The notes: a model not told the origin generated them from the letters alone. Positions 52,340-62,175 are shown, counted from the first letter of the stretch. The stretch is 64,000 nt of DNA from JACRAR01 sp041674385 (GCA_041674385.1 JBAYVU010000006.1:47934-111933), one strand, 5' to 3'. Made by a program: numbers and translations.

Positions 52340-52796
52340 TATTCTTGTCTGCCTCAAGCGACACGGGGTTGCGGAGGAAAATTGCCGTCGAAAAAATAAC
52401 TACGGAAAGTATGAATGTTCCAATGAATCCAAGTATGACGACTTCGTGGTAACTCGCCAGTACCAACCAAAGCGAAACGATCATGACCAGCACTTTGGCT
52501 CCCTCGGCTTTGAGGATACGCCCCAAGCCATCCCAAGCCATTGCTGACGTCTGAACCGACGCTTTCTGCGGCTTTGCAAGAAGTGTGAATGTCAGGCCAC
52601 CCATCATGGCTACTGCACCACCCAAGATTGCAGACAGTGCGCCATGAACACCAGCAAGCCAAGCGCCTATTCCAGCCAATAACATCGTCACGACAAGTTG
52701 CCAGCCCAGAACAATACGGAGAGGTTTAGCTGGATCGCCCATATTTGCTTGTTGTAGAACCCACTTCCGAAGGAAGAAGGCATTAGCCGTTGGCAC
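52329..52796 (-). CDS. atpI: ATP synthase protein I
   Basis: A protein of up to 155 aa with four membrane segments (IVLGWQLVVTMLLAGIGAWLAG, AILGGAVAMMGGLTFTLLA, VLVMIVSLWLVLASYH, FIGTFILSVVIFSTAIFL). It is first in the operon. AtpI assists c-ring assembly or Mg2+ uptake. GTG 52796 or ATG 52742 could be the start; neither has a strong ribosome site. Confidence 0.88.
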   Translation of the reverse strand: MPTANAFFLRKWVLQQANMGDPAKPLRIVLGWQLVVTMLLAGIGAWLAGVHGALSAILGGAVAMMGGLTFTLLAKPQKASVQTSAMAWDGLGRILKAEGAKVLVMIVSLWLVLASYHEVVILGFIGTFILSVVIFSTAIFLRNPVSLEADKNNVN

Positions 52797-52907
52797 AAAA
52801 CCATAGAATTCTAACCTTACGGCTCTGACCTAGTCAATCATAAATTTCAGCGTATACGTAAATAAATTGAATGCATGCCGTCTCGCAAGTGCTAAGCGTG
52901 AAGATAT

Positions 52908-53756
52908 TCAACGCAGCTTTTCCAGAATGCCATCGAGTTGCTCAAGACTACTAAAACGAATTGTCAGGCTACCCGCGCCTTTTTTGTTGGCCATTAGCTT
53001 GATCGGTGCTCCTACCTTGTCAGCAAGTTCTTCTTCAAGACGCAATAGGTCACGGTCGACTTTATGTGCAGCAGCTTTTTCCAACGGCGGATTGAGTTCC
53101 CGCTGGACCAGTTTTTCCGTATCCCGAACTGATAAGCCCTTATGTACTATATGTGCTGCCAAACGCGCCTGGTCAGCCTTGGCCAAGGGCAACAGAGCAC
53201 GGGCGTGTCCCATATCCAGTTCGCCCGAAAACAAGCATTCCTGTACCGGTTTGGCTAGGTGAAGTAGGCGCAATAAATTCGAAGCCGCAGGCCGGGAGCG
53301 ACCAACTGCGTCCGCGGCTTGTTGGTGAGTCATTGCGAATTCGTCGATCAGGCGCTGGATACCGGCTGCTTCCTCAAGCGGGTTAAGGTTTTCTCTCTGG
53401 ATGTTTTCGATCAACGACATGGCCAGCGCAGCCTCATCGGGAATATTACGCACCAGCGCCGGCACCTCAGTCATACCAGCCATTTGCGCGGCGCGCCAAC
53501 GGCGCTCACCAGCGATGATTTCGTATTCATTCCCGTCCACAGGCCTAACCAGAATAGGCTGCATGACCCCCTGGATCTTGATAGAAGCAGCCAATTCGTC
53601 AAGAGAATTCTGGTCCATGCGGGTTCGCGGTTGATATTTTCCCGGTCGTAGCGCGCTCACTTGCAGCGTATCCTGGCGAATCGATTCTGGTCCTGTATTA
53701 GCATCGAGCAGTGCGCCAAGACCTCGACCGAGACCTTTCTGTTTGGGTGGATTCAT
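52908..53756 (-). CDS. parB: Chromosome partitioning protein ParB
   Basis: A 282-aa ParB/Spo0J protein. It begins KQKGLGRGLGALLD, has the CTP-binding GERRWRAAQMAGM box, an NIQRENLNPLEEA motif, and a helix-turn-helix (THQQAADAVGRSRPAASNLLRLL). It binds parS; two such sites lie upstream of mnmG about 3.4 kb away. Confidence 0.98.
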   Translation of the reverse strand: MNPPKQKGLGRGLGALLDANTGPESIRQDTLQVSALRPGKYQPRTRMDQNSLDELAASIKIQGVMQPILVRPVDGNEYEIIAGERRWRAAQMAGMTEVPALVRNIPDEAALAMSLIENIQRENLNPLEEAAGIQRLIDEFAMTHQQAADAVGRSRPAASNLLRLLHLAKPVQECLFSGELDMGHARALLPLAKADQARLAAHIVHKGLSVRDTEKLVQRELNPPLEKAAAHKVDRDLLRLEEELADKVGAPIKLMANKKGAGSLTIRFSSLEQLDGILEKLR

Positions 53757-53769
53757 TTTTTTGCTCCCT

Positions 53770-54537
53770 TTACATCGTTTTCACGCGTTCGATCATCTCA
53801 CTGGCAAAAGCTTGATATGCCAGCGCCCCCTTGGCTGCCTTGTCAAACAAAACACCGGGTATGCCATAGCTGGGTGCTTCAGCGAGTCGGATATTGCGCG
53901 GCACAATGGTCTTGAATACCTTATCGCCAAAATGTTGCTCCAGTTCGGCAGACACTTGATGTCCAAGTGTGGCGCGTGTATCGAACATAACCCGCAGCAA
54001 ACCGATAATTTTCAGGTCATGATTGAGGTTGGCATGAACCTTCTTGATGGTGTTGACCAGATCGGACAGCCCTTCCAGCGCGTAGTATTCGCATTGCATC
54101 GGAATAACCACCCCATGGGCGGCGCATAGTCCGTTCAAGGTCAGCAGAGACAACGACGGGGGGCAATCGATCAGCACGAAATCGTAATCACCGGCATGTT
54201 GAGTGAGCGCTTCCTTCAACCTCATCTCTCGCCGTTCAAGGTCTACCATTTCGACTTCCGCTCCGGCGAGATCACGATTTGCCGGCAGCAAATCAAACTT
54301 GCCTGCAGGAGAAGATGTCCGTGCTTCAACCAAACTGGCAAGGCCAAGCAATACCTGATACACCGATTTTTCCAGTGTTCGCTTATCCACCCCACACCCC
54401 ATGGTGGCGTTGCCTTGCGGATCCAGATCCACCAATAGGGTGCGCTGGCCACTGGCGGCAAGGGCAGCTGCCAGGTTGACCGTGGTGGTGGTCTTGCCAA
54501 CTCCGCCTTTCTGGTTGGCAATGGCAAAAATATGCAT
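53770..54537 (-). CDS. parA: Chromosome partitioning ATPase ParA
   Basis: A 255-aa deviant-Walker ATPase (ANQKGGVGKTTTTVNLAAAL) with VLIDCPPSLSLLTLNGL as Walker B. It moves ParB-parS complexes over the nucleoid. It lies 13 nt upstream of parB. Confidence 0.98.
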   Translation of the reverse strand: MHIFAIANQKGGVGKTTTTVNLAAALAASGQRTLLVDLDPQGNATMGCGVDKRTLEKSVYQVLLGLASLVEARTSSPAGKFDLLPANRDLAGAEVEMVDLERREMRLKEALTQHAGDYDFVLIDCPPSLSLLTLNGLCAAHGVVIPMQCEYYALEGLSDLVNTIKKVHANLNHDLKIIGLLRVMFDTRATLGHQVSAELEQHFGDKVFKTIVPRNIRLAEAPSYGIPGVLFDKAAKGALAYQAFASEMIERVKTM

Positions 54538-54548
54538 GACTAGCCCCT

Positions 54549-55193
54549 TTAGGTCTTTTTAATAATGACTAAATTGCGTTGGGCACTCAACTCCGGAACG
54601 GCAAGAGAAATACTCTGGCTTATCTGCCAGTTTATTGGCAGTTGAGCAATTTCCTGTTGCGGATAGATACCTTTCATGGCAATTAGGCGGCCCCCCTGAA
54701 CAAGCAAATGGGCGGAATGTTTGACAAATTCAGCAAGACTGGAAAAAGCCCGGGTTATCGCTGCATCAAACAGCCCAACCGGCGTAAAGTCTTCAACCCT
54801 ACCGCAGTGAACGCTCACATTTGGCAATCCGAGTTCTATCTTCGCCTGCTGCAAGAAACTGGCTTTCTTGTGGCTAGACTCAATCAGCGTCACTTTAAGT
54901 TGCGGACAAGCGATTGCCAATGGAATACCAGGCAAGCCGCCCCCACTGCCTACGTCTGCAAGTGTTTGTATTTTAAATGAATCACCAGTCAAATGTGGCA
55001 ACACAGCGAGGGAATCCAACAAGTGCTGACTTATCATGGCTTTTTCGTCACGGACGGCCGTGAGATTGTAGATACGATTCCATTTGGACAACAGCATAAG
55101 GTAGCCGAGTAGTTTTTCCTCGGTACCTTCCACCAGATTCAGGTCGAGTTGTTCTATTCCGGCATGAAGTAATTCGTTGCGCTGATCGTTCAT
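54549..55193 (-). CDS. rsmG: 16S rRNA (guanine527-N7)-methyltransferase RsmG
   Basis: A 214-aa SAM-dependent enzyme with NRIYNLTAVRDEKAMISQHLLDSL and motif I LADVGSGGGLPGIPLAI. It overlaps the mnmG stop by 4 nt (ATGA), the classic gidA-gidB arrangement. Confidence 0.97.
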   Translation of the reverse strand: MNDQRNELLHAGIEQLDLNLVEGTEEKLLGYLMLLSKWNRIYNLTAVRDEKAMISQHLLDSLAVLPHLTGDSFKIQTLADVGSGGGLPGIPLAIACPQLKVTLIESSHKKASFLQQAKIELGLPNVSVHCGRVEDFTPVGLFDAAITRAFSSLAEFVKHSAHLLVQGGRLIAMKGIYPQQEIAQLPINWQISQSISLAVPELSAQRNLVIIKKT

Positions 55194-57100
55194 GCCGAGT
55201 TTTTTTCGGATCGCGAATAGCGTTTCAGATACACTAACAGCAACGAGATTGCAGCCGGCGTGACTCCTTGAACGCGCGAAGCTTGCCCCAAGGTTTCTGG
55301 TTGATGCTGATTGAGTTTTTGACGTACTTCGGTCGACAAACCATGTATCCCGTTATAGTCGAGTCCGGCAGGTAATCGTAAGTCTTCGTTAGCCAAATTC
55401 TTTTCTGCTTCTTCCTGTTGTCGAGCTATATAGCCTTGGTATTTAGCCTGAATTTCCACCTGTTCTACTACCTGTGGATCATCAACCGATGCCATGACTG
55501 AGCCCGAGATTTGATCAGGAATCAAGGTCTTTAATGCAGCATAATTGACTTGTGGTCGCCGCAACAAATCGAACAGTCGATATTCGCGTTCCAGTGGTTG
55601 ACCAAGAACCCGGATCGCATCGGAAGCATCAACAAGCTTGGGGTTAACCCAACTCGCTTTCAGTCGCTCTATCTCGACAGCAATCGCATCCCTTTTACGG
55701 TTAAAAACTTCCCAGCGAATGTCATCGATCAGCCCAAGTTTCCGGCCGATTTCGGTCAAGCGCAGGTCTGCATTGTCTTCACGCAGGCTCAAGCGATATT
55801 CAGCCCGGCTGGTAAACATTCGATAAGGTTCCGATATACCGCGAGTAATCAGATCATCCACCAGAACGCCGAGGTAAGCTTGATCGCGGCGCGGACACCA
55901 AGCTGACCTGCCCTGAGTCTGCAACGCCGCGTTAATTCCGACCAGCAAACCTTGTGCGGCAGCCTCCTCATACCCAGTAGTACCATTAATCTGACCAGCA
56001 AAGAATAAACCAGAAATTGACTTTGTTTCAAACGAGGCTTTCAGGTTTCGCGGATCGAAATAATCATACTCGATGGCATAACCTGGGCGCAGAATGTGGG
56101 CATTTTCAAGTCCTTTCATGCTGCGAACGAGCGCCAATTGCACATCGAAAGGCAAACTGGTTGATATTCCCTGAGGGTAGACTTCGTGGGTATTCAAACC
56201 TTCTGGTTCGAGAAATATCTGGTGACTGCTCCTATCCGCAAAACGATGGATTTTGTCTTCGATCGACGGACAGTAACGTGGGCCAATGCCCTCGATTACC
56301 CCCGTAAACATTGGTGAGCGATCAAGCCCGTTGCGAATAATTGCATGAGTTTGTTGATTGGTATGGGTGATCCAACATGGAACCTGTCGCGGATGCTGGT
56401 CTCGTCTCCCAAGGAAGGAAAACACCGGAGCTGGATCGTCGCCGGGTTGAATCTGCAGCAAAGAATAATCAATACTGCGACCATCCAGGCGTGGTGGTGT
56501 ACCAGTTTTGAGACGTCCTACCGGTAATTTCAAGTCACGCAAGCGCTGTGCGAGGAAAATAGCTGGTGGGTCACCGGCACGGCCCGCAGGATAGTTGGCC
56601 AGACCAACATGGACCAAGCCCCCCAAAAAGGTACCCGCCGTAAGCACCACCGTGGCTGACTCGATACGAATGCCTAGTTGAGTGACAACGCCACCAACAC
56701 GATCACCGACGACAATCAAGTCGTCAACCGCCTGTTGGAACAATGTCAGGTTAGGCTGATTTTCCAGGCGCCTACGAATCGCCGCTTTATAGAGGATGCG
56801 ATCAGCTTGCGCACGGGTTGCCCGTACTGCAGGACCCTTGCTGGAATTGAGAATACGAAACTGAATCCCAGCTTCGTCGGTGGCGGCAGCCATGGCGCCG
56901 CCCAACGCATCAATCTCCTTAACCAAATGTCCTTTGCCAATGCCGCCAATGGATGGATTGCACGACATCTGGCCCAGCGTTTCGATGTTGTGGGTCAGCA
57001 GCAACGTCTTTGCGCCAATCCTCGCAGCTGCAAGTGCCGCTTCAGTACCGGCATGGCCGCCGCCAATCACAATAACATCGAAACGCGAAGGGAAAAGCAT
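55190..57100 (-). CDS. mnmG: tRNA uridine 5-carboxymethylaminomethyl modification enzyme MnmG
   Basis: A 636-aa FAD protein with FDVIVIGGGHAGTEAALAAAR (dinucleotide fold), MSCNPSIGGIGKGHLVKEIDALGG, and the C-terminal tRNA/MnmE-binding region (ISLLLVYLKRY). It works with MnmE, encoded ~5.4 kb away at 62524-63894. Two parS sites lie in its upstream region. Confidence 0.98.
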   Translation of the reverse strand: MLFPSRFDVIVIGGGHAGTEAALAAARIGAKTLLLTHNIETLGQMSCNPSIGGIGKGHLVKEIDALGGAMAAATDEAGIQFRILNSSKGPAVRATRAQADRILYKAAIRRRLENQPNLTLFQQAVDDLIVVGDRVGGVVTQLGIRIESATVVLTAGTFLGGLVHVGLANYPAGRAGDPPAIFLAQRLRDLKLPVGRLKTGTPPRLDGRSIDYSLLQIQPGDDPAPVFSFLGRRDQHPRQVPCWITHTNQQTHAIIRNGLDRSPMFTGVIEGIGPRYCPSIEDKIHRFADRSSHQIFLEPEGLNTHEVYPQGISTSLPFDVQLALVRSMKGLENAHILRPGYAIEYDYFDPRNLKASFETKSISGLFFAGQINGTTGYEEAAAQGLLVGINAALQTQGRSAWCPRRDQAYLGVLVDDLITRGISEPYRMFTSRAEYRLSLREDNADLRLTEIGRKLGLIDDIRWEVFNRKRDAIAVEIERLKASWVNPKLVDASDAIRVLGQPLEREYRLFDLLRRPQVNYAALKTLIPDQISGSVMASVDDPQVVEQVEIQAKYQGYIARQQEEAEKNLANEDLRLPAGLDYNGIHGLSTEVRQKLNQHQPETLGQASRVQGVTPAAISLLLVYLKRYSRSEKNSA

Positions 57101-57159
57101 TCGGAATCACTCAGAAAAACGAAGGCGCAATCATACGCCACCAAACATCAACTCAGAAT

Positions 57160-57175
57160 TGTTTCACGTGAAACT
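57160..57175. promoter_or_regulatory. parS site 1
   Basis: TGTTTCACGTGAAACT matches 15 of 16 positions of the conserved ParB-binding palindrome TGTTTCACGTGAAACA. Confidence 0.95.
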
Positions 57176-57197
57176 CTGAAAGAGAATGCAAGTTGCC

Positions 57198-57213
57198 TGT
57201 TTCACGTGAAACC
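57198..57213. promoter_or_regulatory. parS site 2
   Basis: TGTTTCACGTGAAACC, again 15 of 16 matches. It is 38 bp from site 1, start to start, and ends 5 bp short of the livF stop codon. Confidence 0.95.
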
Positions 57214-57218
57214 AGAAA

Positions 57219-57977
57219 CTATCCGCCTCCGCCTAAGCCTAGGTAGCTTTCGATTATCCGGGGATCGTTGACCAATTCCGCCGCAGGTCCCTCCATCGCC
57301 ACCTCGCCGGTCTCAAGAACATAAGCATAATCGGCTACTTGGAGTGCCGCATGGGCGTTCTGTTCGACCAGCAGCATGGAGACCCCGCTTTTCTTCAGGT
57401 CGGCGATGATGTGGAAAATCTCGCGCACAATCAGCGGCGCGAGTCCAAGGCTGGGTTCGTCGAGCAGCAGTAGTTTAGGCTTGGCCATCAGGGCGCGGCC
57501 AACCGCCAACATTTGCCGTTCGCCGCCAGACAAGGTCGCCGCTTTTTGCCTCTGGCGCTCTTTGAGGCGCGGGAATGTCTCATAAATCTGCGCCATGGTC
57601 TCGTACTCGTCGCGATAGCCCAGACGATGGCGCATAAACGCTCCGAGCAGCAAATTATCTTCGACGCTCATTTCGCCGAACAATTCGCGCTTTTCCGGCA
57701 CCAGACTCATGCCCAAGGTAACCATGTGCTCAACAACAATCTCCGCCGGCGCCTCATTGAAGAACGTAATTTCGCCAGCGAGACGCGGCAACAAGCCGAT
57801 GATCGATGCCAACAATGTGGTTTTTCCAGCACCATTTGGCCCGATGACGGTAACCACTTGGCCTGTTGCAACATCGATATTGACATGATGCAAGGCCTCG
57901 ACCTTGCCATAGGACACGCTCAAGTCCCTGACTTTGAGAACCTCGCCGGAAACTGCGGACCACAACTTGGCGCTCAT
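57219..57977 (-). CDS. livF: Branched-chain amino acid-type ABC transporter ATPase LivF
   Basis: A 252-aa ATPase with GPNGAGKTT, LSGGERQMLAVGRALM and LLLLDEPSLGLAPL, plus the LivF-type VEQNAHAALQVADYAYVLETG. It overlaps the livMG fusion stop by 4 nt (ATGA). It is the last gene of the uptake operon. Confidence 0.95.
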   Translation of the reverse strand: MSAKLWSAVSGEVLKVRDLSVSYGKVEALHHVNIDVATGQVVTVIGPNGAGKTTLLASIIGLLPRLAGEITFFNEAPAEIVVEHMVTLGMSLVPEKRELFGEMSVEDNLLLGAFMRHRLGYRDEYETMAQIYETFPRLKERQRQKAATLSGGERQMLAVGRALMAKPKLLLLDEPSLGLAPLIVREIFHIIADLKKSGVSMLLVEQNAHAALQVADYAYVLETGEVAMEGPAAELVNDPRIIESYLGLGGGG

Positions 57978-59770
57978 TCCACGCCCCCGAGATAGGCTTC
58001 CAGGACTGCCGGGTTATGTCTGACCTGTTCGGGCAACCCTTCCGCAATCTTTTCGCCAAACTCCATCACCACCACCCGATCGGCCACTCCCATGACGAAA
58101 TCCACATCGTGCTCGACCAGCAATATACCCATACCCTCGGCTTTCAATCGGCGCAACAAGTCAGCCAATGACTGCTTTTCAAGATAGCGCAATCCGGCGG
58201 CGGGTTCGTCGAGCAATAGCAGAACGGGGTCCGCCGCCAAAGCCCGGGCGATTTCGAGAATGCGCTGCTTGCCCAAGGGCAAGCTGCCGGCCTGATCGAA
58301 CATGTGCTCCTTCAAACCAACCCGCTCGATCTGCCGCGCCGCCTCGGCCTTCAAGCGCCGCTCTTCGGCGCGTTCCAAATGCAGCATGGCGGAAATGACC
58401 CCCCGGCTGCCGCGCAGGTGGGCACCGATGGCGACATTTTCCAGCACGCTCATGGTCGGCAGCAGCCGCACATGCTGAAAGGTGCGGCACATGCCTAGCC
58501 GGGCAATATCGCGCGAGTTCAAATGTTCCACGCGTTTCCCACAAAAAACGATTTCTCCTGAAGTCGCCGGATCGACACCTGAAATGCAGTTGAACATGGT
58601 GCTCTTGCCGGCGCCGTTGGGACCGATCAAGGCCAGCACTTCTCCGCTGCCAACCGAAAAACTCATGTTGTTGCTGGCCACCAAACCGCCAAACTTCTTT
58701 ACGACATTCCTGGCAACAAGCAACTGGTCATCCACCTGGAAATGCTTCTTCGGCAAAGGTTCGGCCTGTGGAATAGATATATTCTCTCTTCCCGCCGCGC
58801 TGTCCGGAACCAGTCCCGCCAGTATTGGCCAGAGGCCTTCGCGCGCACGCTGCAACAGCAAAACCATCATTAGGCCAAAGACGATGACTTCGAAATTACC
58901 GCTGCTGCCGAAAATCTTCGGCAGCAAGTCCTGCAACCACTGTTTTAGAACCGTGATGACGCCGGCGCCGAGCAATGCCCCCCAGGCATGGGCAGCGCCG
59001 CCCAGGACGGCCATGAACAAGTATTCGATGCCAATGTGCAGCCCGAACGGCGTCGGGTTGACGAAACGCTGCAAGTGAGCATAAAGCCAACCTGACATGC
59101 TGGCAAACAAGGCAGCGATGAGAAAAATCACGGTCTTGGAGCGTGCTGTATCGACACCCATCGCTTCGGCCATCAGGGTACCGCCCTTGAGCGCACGGAT
59201 CGCCCTACCCTCGCGCGAATCGAGCAGATTCTGAGTCAGCCAAACTGCAGCGAGCAGGACGGCCCAAATCAAATAATAGAACTCCCTGCCGAATTTGACT
59301 TCTAGTCCAAAGATTGACAAAGAAGGAATCCCGGTGATCCCGGTATGCCCCCCGAGAAACTCCAGGTTGCCGAACAGGAAATAGATGCTGATCCCCCAGG
59401 CAATCGTCCCAAGCGGCAAGTAGTGACCGGAAAGTCGCAAGGTCAATGAGCCCAACAAGAGCGCCACAATGGCAGTAAGTACTAACCCCACCAGCAACGC
59501 CAACCAGGGTGATGCGCCAAATGGCGCCAGCCAGACTGGCATCTCACTCGCGGTAGTCAAGTAAGCCGTTACATACGCCCCTAAACCGACGAAAGCCGCT
59601 TGTCCGAACGAAGTGAGGCCACCGACACCGGTGAGCAACACCAAGCCCAAGGCAACGATGGCGTACAAGCCGATATAGTTGAGGAGAGTCACATAGAATT
59701 CTGGCAAGCTCAGCGGACCCAACACGATCAAAATCAGAAATCCGGCGAGTATCATATGTTGCTGCTTCAT
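57974..59770 (-). CDS. livMG: Fused LivM permease and LivG ATPase
   Basis: A 598-aa fusion. Residues 1-~300 are a LivM-type permease (FYVTLLNYIGLYAIVALGL, SFGQAAFVGLGAYVTAYL, GIEYLFMAVLGGAAHAWGALLGAG). A linker (~305-345) leads to a LivG-type ATPase with LIGPNGAGKSTMFNCISG, GKQRILEIARALAADP and LLLLDEPAAGL. The two are normally separate adjacent genes; here they read without stop. The start overlaps the livH stop by 1 nt (TAATG). Confidence 0.95.
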   Translation of the reverse strand: MKQQHMILAGFLILIVLGPLSLPEFYVTLLNYIGLYAIVALGLVLLTGVGGLTSFGQAAFVGLGAYVTAYLTTASEMPVWLAPFGASPWLALLVGLVLTAIVALLLGSLTLRLSGHYLPLGTIAWGISIYFLFGNLEFLGGHTGITGIPSLSIFGLEVKFGREFYYLIWAVLLAAVWLTQNLLDSREGRAIRALKGGTLMAEAMGVDTARSKTVIFLIAALFASMSGWLYAHLQRFVNPTPFGLHIGIEYLFMAVLGGAAHAWGALLGAGVITVLKQWLQDLLPKIFGSSGNFEVIVFGLMMVLLLQRAREGLWPILAGLVPDSAAGRENISIPQAEPLPKKHFQVDDQLLVARNVVKKFGGLVASNNMSFSVGSGEVLALIGPNGAGKSTMFNCISGVDPATSGEIVFCGKRVEHLNSRDIARLGMCRTFQHVRLLPTMSVLENVAIGAHLRGSRGVISAMLHLERAEERRLKAEAARQIERVGLKEHMFDQAGSLPLGKQRILEIARALAADPVLLLLDEPAAGLRYLEKQSLADLLRRLKAEGMGILLVEHDVDFVMGVADRVVVMEFGEKIAEGLPEQVRHNPAVLEAYLGGVE

Positions 59771-60807
59771 TACTCATCCTGCTCTACATGGTGAGTCGTC
59801 AGCGAACGCCAAATCAACACCGGAATGATCAAAGTGAATACCAGTACCTCCTTGTAGGCACTTGCCCAATAGGAGGAATAGGCTTCGAGCAAGCCAACCA
59901 ACAATGCTCCGGCAGCGGCTACCGGATAGCTGGCCAGCCCGCCGACTATGGCGCCGACAAACCCTTTGAGACCAATCAGAAATCCGGTGTCGTAATAAAT
60001 CGTCGTGATCGGTGCGACCAGAATCCCCGAGAGCGCACCGATCAAAGCGGCCAGTAAAAACGATAATCTGCCAGCCATGACTGTCGAAATTCCCATCAGT
60101 CGCGCACCGGTGCGATTTATCGCAGTGGCTCGCAAGGCCTTCCCATAGAGGGTCCGCTCGAAGAACCAGAACAGCGCAGCGATCAACAGTGCGCTCGAGA
60201 CCAACACTAACAAAGTCTGACCCGACATCAGGATGCTGCCGAGTTCGAAGGAAGCATCGCTGAAGGCCTGCGTCCGCGAACCTTCGGCACCGAAAAACAA
60301 TAGGCCCATACCCACCAGTGCCAGATGCACCGCCACCGAGACGATCAACAACACCAGCACCGATGCCTCCGCCACCGGTTGGAAAGCCAAGCGGTAAATC
60401 ATCGGACCAAGCGGCATGATCAACATCAGCGACAACAGCACTTGAGCCAACATCGGCAGTTCCGCAGGTTTGATCAGGAACATCACCAAGGTCAAAACAC
60501 CTGGATAGACAAGAGTCCACAGCAGAATTCTCGGGATACGGCGAATCGTGCCATTGCGCAGACATATCGTGCAATCGATGACTGCGATGGCGATACCCGC
60601 GCCTAGGAGCAACCAGATGGTGCCCGGTATCTTGCCGGCCTGGAGATTGGCTAGTGTCAACGCGCCTAAAGTAACAAATTCACCTTGCGGAATGAAAATA
60701 ACGCGGGTGACGGCAAATACCAACACCAGCGCCAACGCCAGCAACGCGTATATCGCGCCATTGGTGATCCCGTCCTGCCCGAGCAGGAGCGCAATTTGTA
60801 AATCCAT
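59770..60807 (-). CDS. livH: Branched-chain amino acid-type ABC transporter permease LivH
   Basis: A 345-aa permease with NGAIYALLALALVLVFAVTRVIFIPQGEF and the C-terminal GLKGFVGAIVGGLASYPVAAAGAL. About eight to nine membrane segments are visible. It is longer than E. coli LivH (308 aa), with an extra ~40 residues in the central region. Confidence 0.94.
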   Translation of the reverse strand: MDLQIALLLGQDGITNGAIYALLALALVLVFAVTRVIFIPQGEFVTLGALTLANLQAGKIPGTIWLLLGAGIAIAVIDCTICLRNGTIRRIPRILLWTLVYPGVLTLVMFLIKPAELPMLAQVLLSLMLIMPLGPMIYRLAFQPVAEASVLVLLIVSVAVHLALVGMGLLFFGAEGSRTQAFSDASFELGSILMSGQTLLVLVSSALLIAALFWFFERTLYGKALRATAINRTGARLMGISTVMAGRLSFLLAALIGALSGILVAPITTIYYDTGFLIGLKGFVGAIVGGLASYPVAAAGALLVGLLEAYSSYWASAYKEVLVFTLIIPVLIWRSLTTHHVEQDE

Positions 60808-60818
60808 GCGACCACTTT

Positions 60819-60857
60819 CATGAAAAATCAGGGCGCCGCAGTTACCCGTGGCGCCCT
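60819..60857 (-). terminator. Terminator-like hairpin between livK and livH
   Basis: On the minus strand AGGGCGCC and GGCGCCCT (60857-60850 and 60837-60830) form an 8-bp G/C stem with a 12-nt loop, followed by GATTTTT. It lies 50 bp after the livK stop and 22 bp before the livH start, so it may lower expression of the transporter relative to the binding protein. Confidence 0.7.
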
Positions 60858-60906
60858 AGGCAGAGAATCAGCTGTTGTAATCAATACCAACAATCAGCAT
60901 CCAGCC

Positions 60907-62052
60907 TTACTGCTGCAATTTCCATTTGCCATCCTTGATCTGCACCATCACGTAGGCCCGCTGGTCAAAACCAAGGTGGTCGCTGGTAGACATGTTGAAC
61001 ATCCCGTGCGCGCCGGGAAGTTCCTTGGTCGTTTCCAATGCATCGCGCAATGCGGTGCGGAATTCCTTGGTTCCCGGTTTTGCCTTCTTCAAAGCGATCG
61101 GGACGGCATTCGCAAGCAACAACCCGGCATCCCAGGCATGCGCGCCAAAGGTCGAGACGCTACCGGCACCATGGGCTGCTTCGTACTTCTTGACATATTC
61201 CGATGCCGATTTCTTGAGCGGATTAGAATCCGGCAGTTGGCTCGCAACCAAGACCGGTCCGGCGGGTAGCCAAGTCCCTTCGACATCCTTGCCGCCCACC
61301 CGGAGAAAATCGTTGTTGGCCACGCCATGGGTCTGGTAGATCGTTCCCTTGTAGCCCTTTTCCTTGAGCGACTTTTGCGGCAACGCGGCCGGGGTGCCTG
61401 AACCGGCGATCAGCACTGCATCGGGATTGGCCGCAATCAGCTTGAGCACCTGGCCGGTCACGGAAGTATCCGAGCGGCTGTAGCGCTCATTGGCGACGAT
61501 CTTAAGCTTGCGAGCTTCGGCCATTTTCGAAAACTCGTTCCACCAACCCTCGCCATAAGCATCAGAAAAACCGATGAAAGCGACAGATCTGATGCCCGCC
61601 TTGCTCATATGCTGGGTAATCGCGATAGCCATCTGAGCGTCGTTCTGCGGAGTCTTAAACACCCAACGACGCTTGGCATCCATCGGGTCAATGATCCGCG
61701 CTGAAGCCGCCATGGCGATCATCGGCGTTTCGGCCTCGGCGACCACGTCGATCATGGCCAGGGAGTTGGGCGTAATGGTCGAACCGATAATCGCATCGAC
61801 CTTATCTTCGCTGATGAGCTTCTTGGCATTCGTAACTGCCTTGGTGGTATCCGAAGCATCGTCGAGAATGATGTAGTTGATCTTCTGGCCGGCAATCGTG
61901 GTCGGCATCAGGGTAAAGGTGTTCTTTTCAGGAATGCCTAGTGAGGCTGCCGGACCGGTGGCAGACACGGTGACGCCAACATTGATGTCGGCGTAGGCCT
62001 GCAACGCGACACAAGTCAGACTAAGAGCAGCAGCTAGCAATTTAATTCTCAT
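60907..62052 (-). CDS. ABC transporter substrate-binding protein (LivK-type, Peripla_BP_6)
   Basis: A 381-aa periplasmic protein with signal peptide MRIKLLAAALSLTCVALQAYA (cleavage after AYA) and start 62052 with a GGAG site. Motifs include GVTVSATGPAASLG, DAIIGSTITPNSLAM, VAFIGFSDAYGEGWW and GAHAWDAGLLLANAV. The ligand could be a branched-chain amino acid or an aromatic acid; the family does not fix it. It is first in the operon. Confidence 0.93.
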   Translation of the reverse strand: MRIKLLAAALSLTCVALQAYADINVGVTVSATGPAASLGIPEKNTFTLMPTTIAGQKINYIILDDASDTTKAVTNAKKLISEDKVDAIIGSTITPNSLAMIDVVAEAETPMIAMAASARIIDPMDAKRRWVFKTPQNDAQMAIAITQHMSKAGIRSVAFIGFSDAYGEGWWNEFSKMAEARKLKIVANERYSRSDTSVTGQVLKLIAANPDAVLIAGSGTPAALPQKSLKEKGYKGTIYQTHGVANNDFLRVGGKDVEGTWLPAGPVLVASQLPDSNPLKKSASEYVKKYEAAHGAGSVSTFGAHAWDAGLLLANAVPIALKKAKPGTKEFRTALRDALETTKELPGAHGMFNMSTSDHLGFDQRAYVMVQIKDGKWKLQQ

Positions 62053-62175
62053 GATTTTCTTCTCCGGAAGAATTGATCTTGCAAGGTAATTCAAGCTAAC
62101 ACCCAATACCCAGTTTTATGACAAAGGATTATATGGATTTTCTTATCTATTGAATCATAACCCAATTAATACCCT

